Assembly: GCF_016907835.1 (NCBI RefSeq)
Contig: NZ_JAFBCT010000001.1
Location: forward strand, 806,001 to 870,000
Length of the DNA: 64,000 bases
Direction of reading: 5' to 3'
Source of the DNA: Agromyces cerinus
Lineage (GTDB): Bacteria > Actinomycetota > Actinomycetes > Actinomycetales > Microbacteriaceae
The notes beneath the pieces are model-generated. The model was not told the origin of the DNA, did not search any database, and worked only from the letters and a program-made list of their open reading frames with translations. This document shows, piece by piece, positions 54,415 through 64,000 of this stretch (position 1 is the first letter of the stretch; the number at the start of each line of letters is the position of its first letter). The position numbers were made by a program, and so were the translations under genes.

Positions 54415-55097
54415 CGAGCGGCCTCGACGGGGTGGCGGTCACCGGCGGGTGCCTCGTGGTCGTCCCGCCCCGCCGGCCGCGCGTCGGCGACGCGCCGCTC
54501 GAGGTCGGTCACCCGGGCGTACTCGTCGGGGGATCCGGCGCCGCCGAGGTAGCGAACGCCGTCGAACCCGCCGGCCGCATCGCGCAGCTCGGCGGCCAGC
54601 TCGGGGAACGACGCCGCCGCGGCGTCCGCGAACGCCCGCGCCGTGGTGCCTGGGTGCACGGTGACGACCTCGCGCTCGACGAGCCCGCGCACGAGCGCGC
54701 GGAACCGCTCCTCGATGGCGAGGGGCCAGTCGCCCGCGCTCGCCGCCGCGGTGGCCGCCCGTCGCAGGGTGTCGAGGTCGCGCAGGTCGTGGTCGTCGAA
54801 GAGCGGCACCTGGCCCCGACGACGACGCCGGAGTCGCGGCACTCCGAAGACGAGCAGGCCGACGACCACCACGGCGGCGACGAGCAGCACCAGCAGCAGC
54901 GTGAGCACCGGGCCCGGAAGCCCGGTGGCGCCGTCGAAGAGTCCGAAGAACCAGTCGCGGATGGCCTGCATCGCGACGTCGAACGGACTCGGCTTCGCCG
55001 CCTGGTACTCGGGTCCGGTCAACTCGTCTTCGAGCCACCGACGCGCCTCGGGCGCATCGGGGTCGAGCGGGGTGCCGCGCAGCCCGATCACTGCCAT
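54411..55097 (-). CDS. DUF4129 domain membrane protein
   Basis: A 228-residue protein with one membrane segment (about residues 65-87) and a C-terminal cytoplasmic DUF4129 region, including WPLAIEERFRALVRGLVERE and TTARAFADAAAASFPELAAE. Start ATG 55097 overlaps the upstream stop by 10 bp; GTG 55091 is an alternative that would give a GTGA overlap. Belongs to the DUF4350-MoxR-DUF58 operon. Confidence 0.83.
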   Translation of the reverse strand: MAVIGLRGTPLDPDAPEARRWLEDELTGPEYQAAKPSPFDVAMQAIRDWFFGLFDGATGLPGPVLTLLLVLLVAAVVVVGLLVFGVPRLRRRRRGQVPLFDDHDLRDLDTLRRAATAAASAGDWPLAIEERFRALVRGLVEREVVTVHPGTTARAFADAAAASFPELAAELRDAAGGFDGVRYLGGAGSPDEYARVTDLERRVADARPAGRDDHEAPAGDRHPVEAAR

Positions 55098-56341
55098 GCG
55101 GGAGCGGAGGCCGCGTCGGGACGCGCCGTCGCGGCTGCCGGGGCACGGTATGGGTCGGTCACCGGCACGCCGGCGCCCCGCTGCTCGATGTGCCGCACGA
55201 GTTCGAGGTCGAGGGCTTCGGTGCGCATGCGCAGGTCGATGTAGATGACGGCGACGAGGGCGGCCTGCACGACCGCGGTGATCGCCCCGATCAGGAGCGA
55301 GAGCACGAGGGTCACGACCATGGTCACGACGGTGATGGCGATGGCGGCGCCCGTGCCGGTCGGATCGATGATCGCGGCGAGGATCGTGCCGATGAGCGAG
55401 ACCGGCTGCACGACGATCTGCGACGCCATGGAGAGGATGATCCCGACGAGGAGCAGCGTGCCGAGCGTGCGCCAGAAGTACCCGGTGGTCAGCTGCCACG
55501 AACGTCGCATCGCGGTCCGGATGCCGACACCCTCGAGCACGATGATGCTCGGCACGATCGAGAGCTTGGTGCCGAGCCACGCGCCCAGCACGAGCAGGCC
55601 GAGACCGGCGAAGAGCCCGACGAGCACGGCGACGACGAGTGCCGCCGGGCCGACGAGCGCCGCGAGCACGATGGCGAGCACGAGCACGCCGAACACGACC
55701 GCGATCGCGCCGGCGACCATCGCCGTCCAGCCGAGCAGCGGCCAGATGCGCTTCGCCGCGGCCTTCCAGAGGGCGCCGAACCGGAGTCGGTCGCCGAGGG
55801 TTCCGCTCGCGACGTCGACGACCATGACGCCCTGCAGGAACGCGCTCGCGACGAGCGACAGCAGCATCGGCACGAGCATGAGCAGCAGGAAGCCGCCGAC
55901 GGCGCCGGACATGAGCGCGTCGGCGTCGGCGGAGCTGCTCGCACTCTCGACCCGGGTGACGACGAAGAACATGAACGGCGCGATGACGGCGATCGTCGCG
56001 ATCGCCGAGACCAGCTGCACCACGAGCCCGGTGCCGAACGTCGCCGCGGGGTTGCGCCGGAGCACCGCGAACGGCGCCCACAGCAGCGTGCCGAACCCGA
56101 GCGGATGCAGCGGGAGGAGACCGGGCTTCGGCGGAGGCGTCCAGCCGAGCGGAGCGCCGGCGGCAGGCGGGGGTCCGTACGAAGGAGGCACGGCGGCCGT
56201 CGGAGGAACCGCCGACGTCGGGGGCGCCGCGGCGGTCGGCGGCGGGAAGGCCGCGGGGTCGAACCCGGCGGCGGCCGGGGCATCCGGAACCTGCGGCGGA
56301 ACGGGAGCACCGCCGGGCGCCTGCCAATCGCGGTCTGACAC
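55088..56341 (-). CDS. Proline-rich polytopic membrane protein, first gene of the MoxR operon
   Basis: A 417-residue protein. The first 75 residues are a proline/alanine-rich cytoplasmic tail with PPTAAAPPTSAVPPTAAVPP repeats; the rest has about six long hydrophobic segments and the stretch GTLGDRLRFGALWKAAAKRI, resembling the membrane domain associated with glycerophosphodiester phosphodiesterases. Start GTG 56341 is preceded by GAAGGAG at about 8 nt. It is divergent from mtrA. No catalytic residues recognised. Confidence 0.8.
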   Translation of the reverse strand: MSDRDWQAPGGAPVPPQVPDAPAAAGFDPAAFPPPTAAAPPTSAVPPTAAVPPSYGPPPAAGAPLGWTPPPKPGLLPLHPLGFGTLLWAPFAVLRRNPAATFGTGLVVQLVSAIATIAVIAPFMFFVVTRVESASSSADADALMSGAVGGFLLLMLVPMLLSLVASAFLQGVMVVDVASGTLGDRLRFGALWKAAAKRIWPLLGWTAMVAGAIAVVFGVLVLAIVLAALVGPAALVVAVLVGLFAGLGLLVLGAWLGTKLSIVPSIIVLEGVGIRTAMRRSWQLTTGYFWRTLGTLLLVGIILSMASQIVVQPVSLIGTILAAIIDPTGTGAAIAITVVTMVVTLVLSLLIGAITAVVQAALVAVIYIDLRMRTEALDLELVRHIEQRGAGVPVTDPYRAPAAATARPDAASAPAWQ

Positions 56342-56444
56342 CTGTGGGGCTCCTTCCGGCGGATTCCCACCATGCTCGCACATTTCGGCGACGCGCCGGG
56401 CACCCGCAGAGCTGCGCCCGGGTGGTCTTCCCGGCCTGACCGAC

Positions 56445-56450
56445 TAGGGT
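56445..56450 (+). promoter_or_regulatory. Putative -10 element of the mtrA operon
   Basis: TAGGGT in CGACTAGGGTTTAGG, about 50 bp before the ATG at 56500, giving a leader of about 43 nt that contains a GAAGG ribosome site. Confidence 0.45.
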
Positions 56451-56499
56451 TTAGGCACTGGTTTCAGCCGTGACACGGCGGTGCTGACAGGAATGAAGG

Positions 56500-57180
56500 A
56501 TGAACCCACGCGTACTCGTCGTCGATGACGACACGGCCCTCGCCGAGATGATCGGCATCGTGCTGCGCACCGAGGGGTTCGAACCCTTCTTCTGCGCCGA
56601 CGGCACGGGCGCGCTCGCGGCCTTCCGCGAGTCCAAGCCCGACCTGGTCCTGCTCGACCTCATGCTCCCCGGCATCGACGGCATCGAGGTGTGCGGGCGC
56701 ATCCGGGCGGAGTCCGGCACGCCCATCATCATGCTCACCGCGAAGACCGACACCGCCGACGTGGTCAAGGGCCTCGAATCGGGCGCCGACGACTACATGG
56801 TCAAGCCCTTCAATCCGAAGGAGCTGATCGCCCGCATCCGTACGCGGCTGCGGCCCACCCCCGACCAGGCGGTGTCGACCCTCAGCATCGGCGACCTCAC
56901 GATCGACGCAGCGGGACACGAGGTGCGCCGCGGCGACACCCGCATCAACCTCACCCCGCTCGAGTTCGACCTGCTCCTGACGCTGGCATCGAAGCCGCAG
57001 CAGGTCTTCACCCGCGAGATGCTGCTCGAACAGGTGTGGGGCTACCACTACAAGGCCGACACGCGCCTCGTGAACGTGCACGTGCAGCGACTGCGTGCCA
57101 AGGTCGAGCACGACCCCGACAACCCCCGCATCGTCATGACCGTGCGCGGCGTCGGGTATCGGGCCGGCGCGACCACCTAG
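56500..57180 (+). CDS. mtrA: Two-component response regulator MtrA
   Basis: A 226-residue OmpR-type regulator. Receiver domain about 1-115 with acidic pocket VVDDD (9-11), phosphoacceptor D53 in LLDLMLPG, and K in MVKPFNP; winged-helix domain about 130-224 with TPLEFDLLLTL and TRLVNVHVQRLRAKVE. In actinobacteria MtrA controls cell division, wall hydrolases and dormancy. The next gene is its kinase, 9 bp downstream. Confidence 0.97.
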   Translation: MNPRVLVVDDDTALAEMIGIVLRTEGFEPFFCADGTGALAAFRESKPDLVLLDLMLPGIDGIEVCGRIRAESGTPIIMLTAKTDTADVVKGLESGADDYMVKPFNPKELIARIRTRLRPTPDQAVSTLSIGDLTIDAAGHEVRRGDTRINLTPLEFDLLLTLASKPQQVFTREMLLEQVWGYHYKADTRLVNVHVQRLRAKVEHDPDNPRIVMTVRGVGYRAGATT

Positions 57181-57188
57181 GGGCACGG

Positions 57189-58943
57189 ATGTCGCAGGCG
57201 GAGGCCCCTGCCGGGTTCAACACGGGGTGGTGGCGCGAGATCCGGCACCGTCTCGCCGCCCTGCCGCGCCAGGCCCTCGAGCTGTGGCGGCGCTCCCTGC
57301 AGTTCCGCACCGTCGTCATCACCTTCGCCCTGTCGTCGCTCGCGATCTTCGTGATCGGGTTGTACATCTCGTTCAGCATCGCGTCGAACCTCTTCAAGAC
57401 GCAGCTCGACAGTGCGCTCAGCGACGCCAACAAGGCGACGGTCGCCGCCCAGCGGATCCTCGATGGCTCCGATGCCGCCGATCGTGCGTCGATGCAGCAG
57501 TCCATGGCCGCGGTCGTGCAGACGGTGGGCAGCGTGTCGGGCAGCTCGGCGATCGCCTACTTCCAGCCGGCCGGGGCGTCGGTGTCGCTCGCCCCTCCCA
57601 CCCGGATCGCACCGATCCTCCAGGGCGGGGTCATCACCCCCGAGCTCCATGAGCAGGTCCGCGCCGACCCCGACGGCCAGTACTGGCAGTCGGTTGCGCT
57701 CGAGGGCGACGACGGTGCCGAGGATCCGGGCGTCGTCATCGGCAGCTCGATCGCGGTGCCGGGCGTCGGCGAGTACGAGTTGTACATCGGCTACAACTTC
57801 GCCGCCGCGCAGGAGACGCTCGCCTTCATGCAGCTCGTCGGCACGATCGGCGCCGTTGCGCTGCTCGTGCTGCTGAGCGGCGTCACGCTGCTCGTGGTGC
57901 GCTGGGTGATCGAGCCGATCCGGTCGGCGGCGACCACGAGCCGGCGGCTCGCGGCCGGCGACCTCGGCGTGCGCATGCCCGAGAAGGGCGAAGACGAGCT
58001 CGCGACGCTCGCGGCCTCGTTCAACGGCATGGCCGACAGCCTGCAGGCGCGCATCCGCGAGCTCGCCGACCTCTCGGTCATGCAGCAGCGCTTCGTCTCC
58101 GACGTCTCGCACGAGCTGCGAACACCCCTGACGACCATCCGGCTCGCCGGTGACGTGCTCTACGGGCAGCGTGACGACTTCCCCGGCCCCACCTCTCGAA
58201 CCGTCGAACTGCTGCACACGCAGACCGAGCGGTTCGAGACGCTGCTCTCCGACCTGCTCGAGATCAGCCGCTACGACGCCGGCTCCGTCGAGCTCGCGAC
58301 CGAACCCACGAACCTCGTGCACCTCGCGGGCGATGCGATCGAGTCGATGCACGAGCTCGCCCGCAGTCGGGGCAGCGAGCTCCGGCTCGAGGCGCCCGGC
58401 GGACATCTCGACGCGAGGGTCGACCCACGTCGCATCCGGCGCATCGTCAGGAACCTGCTCGGCAACGCGATCGAACACGGCGAGGGGCGGCCGATCGTCG
58501 TCGCCGTCGACAGCAACGAGACCGCCATCGCACTGTCGGTGCGCGACTACGGGCTCGGCATGACCGCCGACGAAGCGGCCCGCGTCTTCGACCGCTTCTG
58601 GCGGGCCGATCCGAGCCGCACGCGCACGATCGGCGGCACCGGTCTCGGGCTCGCCATCGCGCTCGAGGACGCCGTCGCCCATGGCGGCACCCTCGAGGTA
58701 TGGTCGCGCCGGGGCTCGGGCACCGTGTTCCGTCTCACGCTGCCGCGTTCCGGAGTGCCGGCCGACGAGGACATGGTCTCGCCGCTGCCGCTCGAGCCCG
58801 ACGACATCGAGGCCACCGGGCCGCCGCCGACGGGTGTGGTGGGTGCGATCGACACGGAGGCGACGGTCGAGACGGATGCCGCAGGGCGTGCCGCGTCGAC
58901 GAAGGGGACCGCAGCAGGTCGATGGGAGGCGCACGATGCGTAG
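57189..58943 (+). CDS. mtrB: Sensor histidine kinase MtrB
   Basis: A 584-residue kinase. Two membrane segments (about 44-66 and 215-237) enclose an extracytoplasmic domain; then a HAMP domain, the phosphorylated histidine in FVSDVSHELRTPLTTIRLAG, the N box NLLGNAIEHGEG, and G boxes DYGLGM and GGTGLGLAIALEDAVA. A 65-residue acidic/alanine tail follows the kinase domain. It phosphorylates MtrA. Its stop overlaps the start of lpqB by 8 bp. Confidence 0.96.
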   Translation: MSQAEAPAGFNTGWWREIRHRLAALPRQALELWRRSLQFRTVVITFALSSLAIFVIGLYISFSIASNLFKTQLDSALSDANKATVAAQRILDGSDAADRASMQQSMAAVVQTVGSVSGSSAIAYFQPAGASVSLAPPTRIAPILQGGVITPELHEQVRADPDGQYWQSVALEGDDGAEDPGVVIGSSIAVPGVGEYELYIGYNFAAAQETLAFMQLVGTIGAVALLVLLSGVTLLVVRWVIEPIRSAATTSRRLAAGDLGVRMPEKGEDELATLAASFNGMADSLQARIRELADLSVMQQRFVSDVSHELRTPLTTIRLAGDVLYGQRDDFPGPTSRTVELLHTQTERFETLLSDLLEISRYDAGSVELATEPTNLVHLAGDAIESMHELARSRGSELRLEAPGGHLDARVDPRRIRRIVRNLLGNAIEHGEGRPIVVAVDSNETAIALSVRDYGLGMTADEAARVFDRFWRADPSRTRTIGGTGLGLAIALEDAVAHGGTLEVWSRRGSGTVFRLTLPRSGVPADEDMVSPLPLEPDDIEATGPPPTGVVGAIDTEATVETDAAGRAASTKGTAAGRWEAHDA

Positions 58944-60627
58944 AAGTGTGCTGGTGGCGATCGCAGCCGTCGCCGTGCCGGCGCTGCTCGCCGGCTGCGT
59001 GTCCATCCCGAGTTCGGGCGGGGTCAACGCCGGTGATCCGGCACAGGTCGAGGAAGCACCTGAACTCGACACGATCGTGGCGCCTCCCGCGAAGGACGCG
59101 ACCCAGCAGCAGATCGTCGAGGGGTTCATCGATGCCGCGCAGAGCCCGCGCAACAACTACCAGGCCGCGCGCGACTACCTCACGCCGGCCTTCAAAGACG
59201 AGTGGAACGCCAATGAGGGCGCCACGATCGACGTGCCCGGCGAACGGGACTTCACCGAGCGCGGCGAAACGGAGATCGTCGTCGACGCGACCCCGGCGGC
59301 GCAGCTCACCGCGACGGGGCAGTACGACATCTCCGAGCCAGCACCGGTCGAGCTCAAGTACATGCTCGAGCAGAACGACGAGGGGCAGTGGCGCATCTCG
59401 TCCGCCCCACCGGGGCTGCTGATCGACGAGACGACGTTCGCGCAGGTCTTCCGCAGCTATCCGCTCTACTTCTATTCGCCCGACTTCGACTACCTCGTGC
59501 CCGATCTCCGCTGGTTCGCCGGCCGCGACTCCGTCCAGACGAGCATCGTGCGTGCGCTGCTCGTCGGAGCGTCGGAGTGGCTCGCGCCAGGTGTCCGCAC
59601 CGCGTTCCCCGAGGGAACACGGCTCGAATCGGGGTCCGTGCCCATCGAAGGGCAGGTGGCGAGCGTCGATCTCTCGGGAACGACCGATGACGACGTCGCG
59701 AGCGTGCAGCGAATGGAATTCCAGTTGAAGGAGAGCCTCGACGGGGTGCGCAACGTCGAATCCGTGGCTCTGTCGTTGAACGGCGTCGAACAGGACGTAC
59801 CCGACCTCTCGCCCGAGCCGCTCAAGAACCCGACGGTCGATCCACGACCCGTGGTCTTCGACGGCACGGCGTTCGGCTACCTCGCGACGTCGGGTGAGGG
59901 CGTCGAGCAGATCCCCGATCTCTCCCCGCAGGTCGAGGCGCTGGTTCCGACCGGGGCGGCGCTCGGCGCCAACGGCGAGGTCGCCGCCGTGCGTGCGGCC
60001 GACGGTGTGGTCTCGGTCGTGCGAGCCGGTGAGGACGCCGAGCCGCTCGACCCGCGTGACGGACTCATCGTGCCGGCGATCGATGGCACCGGTGCGGTCT
60101 GGTCGGTGCCCGCCGGCCTTCCCGGACAACTCGTCGTCTACCCCGGCGACCCCTCCGTCGATCCGATCCAACTGCCGGTGCCGTGGACGGGATCGTCGAT
60201 CGCCGCCCTCGAGATCTCGCGCGACTCGACTCGGCTCGTGGCGCTCCTCGGCGACGGCGACACGACGCACTTCGTCGCCGCCTCGATCCAGCGGGATGCC
60301 GCCGGCACCCCGACCGCGCTGAGTCGGGTGACGCTCGGCCTCGACGACGTCGACGGCACGCCGCTCGACGTCACCTGGCTCGATGCCCGCACCGTGGCCT
60401 CGCTCACGGCCCTGCCAGGTGGTGGCACGCAGGTGATCAGGCAGGAGCTCGGCGGCGTCGCAGTACCGCGGCAAGGGCCCGAGGGCGGGCGTGCGATCGA
60501 CGGCGGCAACAGTGTGCAGGATCTCCGGGTGCTGACCGAGGCCGAGGTGCTGGAAGCGCCGAGCGGTGTCGGCTGGCAGGCGCGGGCGAGCGGCATCCGT
60601 CTGATCGCCTCGCAGCAGCCCGACTGA
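58936..60627 (+). CDS. lpqB: Lipoprotein LpqB
   Basis: A 563-residue lipoprotein. The signal peptide ends in the lipobox LLAGC near residue 21. A GerMN-type domain covers about residues 190-320 (VRALLVGASEWLAPGVRTAF; VDLSGTTDDDVASVQRMEFQ), followed by a beta-propeller-like LpqB C-terminal domain. LpqB interacts with MtrB and tunes MtrA phosphorylation. ATG 58936 has GGGAGG upstream, inside mtrB, so expression is coupled. Confidence 0.95.
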   Translation: MRRSVLVAIAAVAVPALLAGCVSIPSSGGVNAGDPAQVEEAPELDTIVAPPAKDATQQQIVEGFIDAAQSPRNNYQAARDYLTPAFKDEWNANEGATIDVPGERDFTERGETEIVVDATPAAQLTATGQYDISEPAPVELKYMLEQNDEGQWRISSAPPGLLIDETTFAQVFRSYPLYFYSPDFDYLVPDLRWFAGRDSVQTSIVRALLVGASEWLAPGVRTAFPEGTRLESGSVPIEGQVASVDLSGTTDDDVASVQRMEFQLKESLDGVRNVESVALSLNGVEQDVPDLSPEPLKNPTVDPRPVVFDGTAFGYLATSGEGVEQIPDLSPQVEALVPTGAALGANGEVAAVRAADGVVSVVRAGEDAEPLDPRDGLIVPAIDGTGAVWSVPAGLPGQLVVYPGDPSVDPIQLPVPWTGSSIAALEISRDSTRLVALLGDGDTTHFVAASIQRDAAGTPTALSRVTLGLDDVDGTPLDVTWLDARTVASLTALPGGGTQVIRQELGGVAVPRQGPEGGRAIDGGNSVQDLRVLTEAEVLEAPSGVGWQARASGIRLIASQQPD

Positions 60628-60743
60628 GTCGACCAGCCCTCCACATCGGTCGGGTGCGCCCGGTTTCCGCGCCGTGCGCGCTCGCCGACGGTTCCCGCCG
60701 TCCCAGCGGGGGAGTGTGGAGCCATGGCCGAATCCTCCGACAC

Positions 60744-61565
60744 ATGATCGGGCGGGAACGCGTCTCGATGCTCGCCGTCGCGCAGGTGGCCGTGCGCGAT
60801 GCGCTCGCGGTGCTCGTTCCAGTGGCGTGCTCAGGCTGCGGTGCGCCCGATCGCGCCGTCTGCGCGTCGTGCCGTGCCGCGCTCGCGGAGGCGCCTCGGC
60901 GCATCGATCGTGCCGGCCTCGTGATCTGGGCCGGCCTGGAGTACGCGGGCGTGGCTGCATCGGTGCTCGGCGCCTTCAAGGACGGAGCGCGAACGGATGC
61001 CGCGGCCGCCCTTGTGCCCGCGCTGCGGGCGGCGCTGGCCGCTGCGCTCGCCGAGGTGGCGGTCGGCGTTCCGGTCGAGGTGTGCACCATCCCGTCGACT
61101 CCGGCGGCTCGCCGGTCACGCGGCTATTCGCCCGTCGAGGTGCTGCTGCGGCGTTGCGGAATCCGTGCGGCACCGGTGCTCGCCCTCGCGAGGGAGCGCG
61201 CCGACCAGGCCGGACTGGACGCCGAGGCGCGGCGGCGCAATGCGGCCGGCGGGTTGGTCGCGGGGGCTGCGGCTCGCTCGTTCCGGCGTCCGAGGAGACC
61301 GCTCGACGACCACCGAGGCGTGCTCGACGGCCGTCGCTTCCTGCTCGTCGACGACATCGTCACGACGGGGTCGACGCTGGCGGAGGCGGTGCGCGCGATC
61401 GATGCAGCGGGAGGTGAGACGGTGGCGATCGCGGTGCTCGCCGAGACGCCGCGCAGGTTCCCGCGACATGCGGGAACCTCACGGGAAACACTCCGTGACA
61501 TCGCCGCGCAAGGGGGCTACGGTGGCAGGACAGGCGTGGTCGATCCACCCTTCAGAACCGGGTGA
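60744..61565 (+). CDS. ComF-family phosphoribosyltransferase-like protein
   Basis: A 273-residue protein. An N-terminal zinc-finger-like CSGCGAPDRAVCASC precedes a PRTase fold whose PRPP loop is FLLVDDIVTTGSTLAEAV near the C-terminus; the hood region contains PSTPAARRSRGYSPVEVL. Homologues support DNA uptake in competent bacteria; here the conserved location between lpqB and hpf is more informative than competence. The ATG at 60744 lacks a strong ribosome site; ATG 60768 is an alternative. Confidence 0.87.
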   Translation: MIGRERVSMLAVAQVAVRDALAVLVPVACSGCGAPDRAVCASCRAALAEAPRRIDRAGLVIWAGLEYAGVAASVLGAFKDGARTDAAAALVPALRAALAAALAEVAVGVPVEVCTIPSTPAARRSRGYSPVEVLLRRCGIRAAPVLALARERADQAGLDAEARRRNAAGGLVAGAAARSFRRPRRPLDDHRGVLDGRRFLLVDDIVTTGSTLAEAVRAIDAAGGETVAIAVLAETPRRFPRHAGTSRETLRDIAAQGGYGGRTGVVDPPFRTG

Positions 61566-61588
61566 CACGTCGGTGAACGGAGGTCGTC

Positions 61589-62296
61589 ATGGAACTGAAC
61601 ATCGTCGGACGAAACCTGGGGATCACGGACCGATTCCGCGCCTACGTGGCGGAGAAGTCCGAGAAGGTGTCGCATCTGGCAGAGCGCGCGATCTCACTCG
61701 ACGTGAAGCTCAGCCGGCACAACGAGAAGAACGGAAACCCCGGGCCCGACCGTGTCGAGCTCACCCTCGTCGGCAAGGGGCCCGTGGTCCGTGCCGAAGC
61801 AGACGGCTCCGACAAGTACGCGGCGTTCGATGTCGCACTCGGGCGATTGCTCGAGCGCATCCGGCGGGCGAAGGATCGCCGGAAGGTCCATCGCGGCGGG
61901 TCCCGGCGGCCGACCTCGCTCCGCGAGGCGACCGATGCCGGATTCTCCGATGTCGGCGTGCACGCCGCGGCACCCGAGGTGCTCGCACAGGTGCGCACCG
62001 GCAGCGTCCCCGTCATCGACGAATTCGAACCGCATGTCGACGACGACGAGGTGTACACACCGGTCGTCATCCGGCGCAAGGTCTTCGCGGCGACGCCCAT
62101 GACCGTCGACGACGCGCTCTACTTCATGGAACTCGTGGGGCACGACTTCTACCTCTTCGTGGACGCGGAGTCGGGTCGACCGAGCGTCGTCTACCGGCGA
62201 AAGGGCTGGGACTACGGGGTCATCGGCCTCGACGAGCGGGCCGAGGGGCGCTCGCCGGAGACCTCGCCGGTCGAGCTGCAGCGCGTCACCGCGTGA
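61589..62296 (+). CDS. hpf: Ribosome hibernation promoting factor, long form
   Basis: A 235-residue long HPF. The N-terminal S30AE domain (about 1-105) begins MELNIVGRNLGITDRFRAYV and binds the 30S decoding region; the C-terminal domain (about 175-235; VIRRKVFAATPMTVDDALYF, VGHDFYLFVDAESGRPSVVY) mediates 100S dimerisation. ATG 61589 has a strong GGAGG 5 nt upstream. It follows the comF-like gene by 23 bp. Confidence 0.96.
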   Translation: MELNIVGRNLGITDRFRAYVAEKSEKVSHLAERAISLDVKLSRHNEKNGNPGPDRVELTLVGKGPVVRAEADGSDKYAAFDVALGRLLERIRRAKDRRKVHRGGSRRPTSLREATDAGFSDVGVHAAAPEVLAQVRTGSVPVIDEFEPHVDDDEVYTPVVIRRKVFAATPMTVDDALYFMELVGHDFYLFVDAESGRPSVVYRRKGWDYGVIGLDERAEGRSPETSPVELQRVTA

Positions 62297-62323
62297 CGAC
62301 GACCACCTGAGTCGTTGCGCTCA

Positions 62324-62372
62324 CCGACCCCGCCGGGCGGTTCGGCTCCGGCCGGGCGTTCGACGGGGTCGG
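62324..62372 (+). terminator. Possible terminator between hpf and secA
   Basis: CCGACCCCG (62324-62332) pairs with CGGGGTCGG (62364-62372); the 31-nt interior is itself GC-rich and can fold. It is 28 bp past the hpf stop. No U run. Confidence 0.4.
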
Positions 62373-62403
62373 GAAGGCGCAGCTCGTTCACCGCTAGCAT
62401 GGC

Positions 62404-62409
62404 TAAGAT
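62404..62409 (+). promoter_or_regulatory. Putative -10 element of secA
   Basis: TAAGAT in GGCTAAGATAGCC, 77 bp before the GTG at 62487; the AT-rich island is distinct from its surroundings. No clear -35. Confidence 0.45.
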
Positions 62410-62486
62410 AGCCGTCTGCAAGGCGGCAGCGGGCGTGCCCGGACTCCATCCGCGGCCGTGCGCCCAACGACAACAGGAGAACATTC

Positions 62487-64000
<1,514 letters not shown>

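Overview
The window is one contiguous, very GC-rich chromosomal segment of an actinobacterium, most likely a member of the Microbacteriaceae (Agromyces-like). The evidence is a WhiB-family regulator, the mtrA-mtrB-lpqB module followed by comF-like, hpf and secA, a DUF3499 / phosphomannomutase / adenosylhomocysteinase core order, the galactofuranose genes glf and glfT2, and heavy use of GTG starts. The genus is inference; I could not run a search. I see no rRNA, tRNA, CRISPR array or insertion sequence.

Positions 1 to about 31.1 kb are a cell-envelope glycopolymer cluster. A long leftward operon (11058 to 1298, followed by glf) encodes an ABC exporter, several glycosyltransferases, a DUF2304 membrane protein and three enzymes of a UDP-2,3-diacetamido-uronic acid pathway (WbpB/WbpE/WbpD-like). 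The matching 2-epimerase, WbpI-like rather than WecB-like, is divergent at 11183. Two tandem GT2 paralogues, the galactofuranosyltransferase GlfT2, a Wzx-type flippase, a LicD-methyltransferase fusion with a coiled-coil partner, a bifunctional IspD-like/SDR enzyme (CDP-ribitol type), a TagG/TagH exporter and two O-antigen-ligase-like proteins follow. The block ends with two unusual rightward multidomain genes: a TagF-like/HAD fusion and a CBM-like/TPR/glycosyltransferase. Together these suggest at least two wall polymers: one with galactofuranose and a diacetamido-uronic acid, one polyol-phosphate (teichoic-acid-like).

From 31.2 kb to the right end the window is conserved actinobacterial core: manA, a GlxA-type regulator, galE, whiB, a membrane GT2 protein, a DUF5719 protein, a zincin-like PF06262 protein, DUF3499, manB, ahcY, an RDD protein, a SpoIIM-like protein, aquaporin, a five-gene DUF58/MoxR/DUF4350/DUF4129 operon, then mtrA-mtrB-lpqB, a ComF-like gene, hpf and the 5' part of secA (cut by the window end). 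A large repeat-rich secreted protein (42379-46251) interrupts the core between manB and ahcY.

Two sequence-level patterns stand out. Many transcription units have a TANNNT-like -10 hexamer 6-8 nt before the start codon and no Shine-Dalgarno, as expected for leaderless mRNAs; one divergent pair has only 17 bp between its two start codons. The octamer CGGATGCC/GGCATCCG is frequent in the core half and rare in the envelope half, which together with codon texture suggests the envelope cluster has a different history.
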